Assembly (NCBI GenBank): GCA_945643825.1
Contig: CALZEZ010000004.1
Location: forward strand, 1-16,649
Origin: an uncultured Lachnospiraceae bacterium
GTDB taxonomy: Bacteria; Bacillota; Clostridia; Lachnospirales; Lachnospiraceae
DNA length: 16,649 nucleotides
Direction: 5' to 3'
Below the pieces are notes generated by a model. That model saw only the letters and a list, made by a program, of their open reading frames with translations, made no database searches and was not told the origin of the DNA. The position numbers and the translations under genes were made by a program. This document shows positions 14,866-16,649 of this stretch, piece by piece (position 1 is the stretch's first letter; each line of letters begins with the position of its first letter).

Positions 14866-16198
14866 TGCTGTCCGGCGTGGCAGCCGGCTCATTAGATTCT
14901 TCTTTGTTTTGGGAAGTCTTGTTTTCATAAACCGGTTCCGGGAGTGTCATTTTAACCCACTCGATTCTGTTGTTTTGAACCTGCAGAACCTGCAGAATGG
15001 TTTCATCGTCCAAGGTTACAGTTTCCATATTTTCTGGGAAACGATCCAGGGCTTCGATGATCAATCCGCCGATGGAATCATAATCCTCAGATTCAAATTC
15101 TGTTCCGAGCCTGTCATTGATGTCACTTAGCTTCATGGTACCGTTCACCTTATAGGTTCTTTCTTCACCGGTGATCTCCTGAAGCTGGTCTGCTTCATCT
15201 TCATCATATTCATCCTGAATTTCACCGACAATTTCCTCTAAAAGATCCTCCAGAGTTATCATTCCGACGGTAGCCCCATATTCGTTCAGAACGAAGACGA
15301 TATTCTGACGTTTCTTTCTAAGCTCATCAAGAAGGTCGGCTGTCTTTTTGTATTCGTAGGTAAAGTAGGGCTTCCTTAGAATCTGATTGTCCTTTAAACT
15401 AAAGGAGCGCTTGTCGGTTACCAGGAGAAAATCCTTGACGTTGATCAGCCCGACTATGTGATCCTCCTGGTTTTCATAGATGGGAATTCTGGTGTACATT
15501 GATTCCCGAAACAGTTCAAATACTTCTTTATAAGAGCTGTTGATATCAGCACTGACCATGTTGACACGCGGAATCATGATATCCTTTGCGACGGCATCGC
15601 TGAAGTCGAAGACATTGTAGATAATCTTCTTTTCTTCTGATTCAATCACACCATCCTCATGGCTGACATCCACATAGGTGCGCAGCTCACTCTCTGTCAT
15701 CGGTTCCTTTCTATCATTCGGATCAATTCCTAAAAGCCGAAAGAAAATATTGGAAATTGCCTCTACGAGATAGATGACAGGAGTCAATATAATCATCAGA
15801 GCCTGTATGATACCGGAGAAGGCAAGTGATAAGCGCTCTGAATTGATGGATGCCCAGTTCTTGGGAACAATCTCACCAAAGATCAATACAAGTGCAGTGA
15901 GAATGCCGGTTGCGATTCCGACAGCATAATTTCCGAACAATCGGATTGTCAGTGTAGTGGTAAGAGCAGATGCCGAAATGTTGACAATATTATTCCCAAT
16001 GAGAATAGTACTCAACATTTTGCTGTATTGTTCGTATATAGAGATGACACGGGAAGCCTTTTTGTTGCCCTCTTCGACAAGATTTCGTATTCGAATCTGA
16101 TTGACAGTGGTAAGCGCAGTTTCGGCAGAAGAAAAGAATCCTGATAAAAACAACAGGATAATTAGAATGATGAGTTGTATGACACCAATGGTATCCAA
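14846..16198 (-). CDS. CNNM/DUF21-CBS-CorC_HlyC family membrane protein (hemolysin-like, probable Mg2+/metal-ion transport)
   Basis: A 450-aa integral membrane protein of the hemolysin C/CorC group, whose better-studied members (MpfA/YhdP, CorB) export Mg2+. A DUF21/CNNM transmembrane domain spans about 1-185, with the first helix at 5-22 followed by FFSSAETAL, further hydrophobic segments at about 62-82, 92-112 and 122-155, and the family motif FGEIVPK at 107-113. A CBS pair follows (about 205-327, with EYGATVGMITLEDLLEEIVGEI at 306-327), then a CorC_HlyC domain (about 345-420) and a hydrophilic tail. The start is TTG at 16198, nine bases after AAGGAG (16213-16208). It is transcribed towards the translation cluster from its own promoter. 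The C-terminal Asn-Thr-Ala-Glu-Asp matches that of the convergent neighbour because both are encoded by one inverted repeat. The substrate is inferred from the family only. Confidence 0.92.
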   Translation of the reverse strand: MDTIGVIQLIILIILLFLSGFFSSAETALTTVNQIRIRNLVEEGNKKASRVISIYEQYSKMLSTILIGNNIVNISASALTTTLTIRLFGNYAVGIATGILTALVLIFGEIVPKNWASINSERLSLAFSGIIQALMIILTPVIYLVEAISNIFFRLLGIDPNDRKEPMTESELRTYVDVSHEDGVIESEEKKIIYNVFDFSDAVAKDIMIPRVNMVSADINSSYKEVFELFRESMYTRIPIYENQEDHIVGLINVKDFLLVTDKRSFSLKDNQILRKPYFTYEYKKTADLLDELRKKRQNIVFVLNEYGATVGMITLEDLLEEIVGEIQDEYDEDEADQLQEITGEERTYKVNGTMKLSDINDRLGTEFESEDYDSIGGLIIEALDRFPENMETVTLDDETILQVLQVQNNRIEWVKMTLPEPVYENKTSQNKEESNEPAATPDSNNTAED

Positions 16199-16245
16199 TT
16201 TTTTTCGCTCCTTATTGTGATTCGTAATTAATAATATTGTTGTAC

Positions 16246-16274
16246 ATCATACAATATGAGAATCTGACTGTCAA
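16246..16274 (-). promoter_or_regulatory. Sigma-A promoter of the CNNM/CorC-type gene
   Basis: Read on the minus strand, TTGACA (16274-16269, perfect) is followed after 17 bases by TATGAT (16251-16246, 5 of 6). Transcription would begin near 16239, leaving a leader of about 40 nt before the TTG start. No riboswitch-sized structure fits in that leader. Confidence 0.8.
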
Positions 16275-16327
16275 GTTTCGGAAGAAACGGAATATACATG
16301 TAAAAAGAAATGGGACGAGGAAAAAGA

Positions 16328-16649
16328 ATGATTACGAAGAAGAAAGCGGGAAAAGGAGAGAACATCCTGATTAGTGCCGTCTTGAAATCAATTCTGGGAG
16401 CATATCTGATTACCTTTCTGTTGCTGTTGCTATTGACAGTACTGGTATATCGATTTCATATTCCGGAGGGAGCAGTGCAGGGTGGAATCTGTCTGATTTA
16501 TGTGCTTGCCGGTATGCTCGGGGGAGTGATTGCCGGGAAAAAGGCAGTGTCAAGAAGGTTTTTGTGGGGGCTTCTTGCAGGAGGCGTGTATTTTGCCATT
16601 CTCGTCGTGGTGTCTCTTGTAGCGGGACATCCGGTAGTTGATCAGATGG
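16328..16649 (+). CDS. TIGR04086/DUF3792-like small membrane protein, 3' end cut by window
   Basis: The ATG at 16328, six bases after GAGGA (16317-16321), opens a frame that stays open to the window end, giving 107 complete codons. A basic N terminus (MITKKKAGKG) is followed by three hydrophobic segments at about 18-42, 51-70 and 79-100. The second ends GVIAGKKAV and the third begins RRFLWGLLAGGVYF, a Gly-rich pattern I associate with the TIGR04086 (YrzE/DUF3792) family, normally about 120-130 aa with four helices. One helix would therefore lie beyond the edge. It is divergent from the CNNM/CorC gene across 129 bp. A weak -10 (TATACA at 16293-16298) is the only promoter candidate on this strand. 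The function of the family is unknown. Confidence 0.7.
   Translation, partial: MITKKKAGKGENILISAVLKSILGAYLITFLLLLLLTVLVYRFHIPEGAVQGGICLIYVLAGMLGGVIAGKKAVSRRFLWGLLAGGVYFAILVVVSLVAGHPVVDQM

Noticed and set aside
16260..16327. A riboswitch (for example Mg2+ sensing) controlling the CNNM/CorC-type gene or its divergent neighbour
   Set aside because: The minus-strand leader is only about 40 nt and the plus-strand spacer is about 55 nt, with no visible multi-helix structure or terminator.
1..16649. Mobile element, CRISPR array or integration site
   Set aside because: No transposase, integrase, phage gene, spaced direct repeats or tRNA-end duplication was seen; all genes are housekeeping type with similar composition.

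Overview
The window reads as a chromosomal housekeeping segment of a low-to-mid GC Gram-positive anaerobe of class Clostridia, most likely Lachnospiraceae. The evidence is a Gram-positive PolC replicase next to an isoprenoid gene, the rimP-nusA-rnpM-ylxQ-infB-rbfA order of Firmicutes, a TIGR04086-type small membrane protein, and strong AAGGAG-like ribosome sites with several TTG/GTG starts. The family assignment is inference from protein similarity as remembered; no search was run. There is no sign of phage, IS element, CRISPR array or integration site.

Layout. (1) 1-5504, plus strand: the 3' part of ispG overlapping polC. PolC is full length, with OB, PHP, DEDDh exonuclease, zinc-finger and polymerase regions and a C-terminal clamp-binding motif. 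However, its normally invariant Pro-Asp-x-Asp catalytic motif reads Pro-Glu-Ile-Val. (2) 5505-5854: a regulatory gap with a near-consensus promoter, a tRNA-Glu(CTC) gene and two successive hairpin/T-run terminators. (3) 5855-14849: one long, tightly packed plus-strand cluster, rimP, nusA, rnpM(ylxR), ylxQ, infB, rbfA, hisS, aspS and a small unrecognised gene. Together these cover ribosome maturation, transcription termination/antitermination, RNase P modulation, translation initiation and tRNA charging. (4) 14846-16198, minus strand: a CNNM/CBS/CorC-type membrane protein convergent with the cluster, with its own near-consensus promoter. (5) 16328 to the end, plus strand: the start of a TIGR04086/DUF3792-like membrane protein, cut by the window edge.

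The two most striking features are the apparently inactivated polymerase centre in an otherwise intact PolC, and the convergent junction at 14830-14865. There a perfect 16-bp inverted repeat forms a two-way terminator, carries both stop codons, and encodes the same C-terminal tail (Asn-Thr-Ala-Glu-Asp) for the two unrelated proteins. Also notable are a tRNA gene plus tandem terminators ahead of the nusA operon, which resembles the E. coli metY-rimP-nusA arrangement, and the presence of hisS-aspS directly behind rbfA with no room for a T-box leader.
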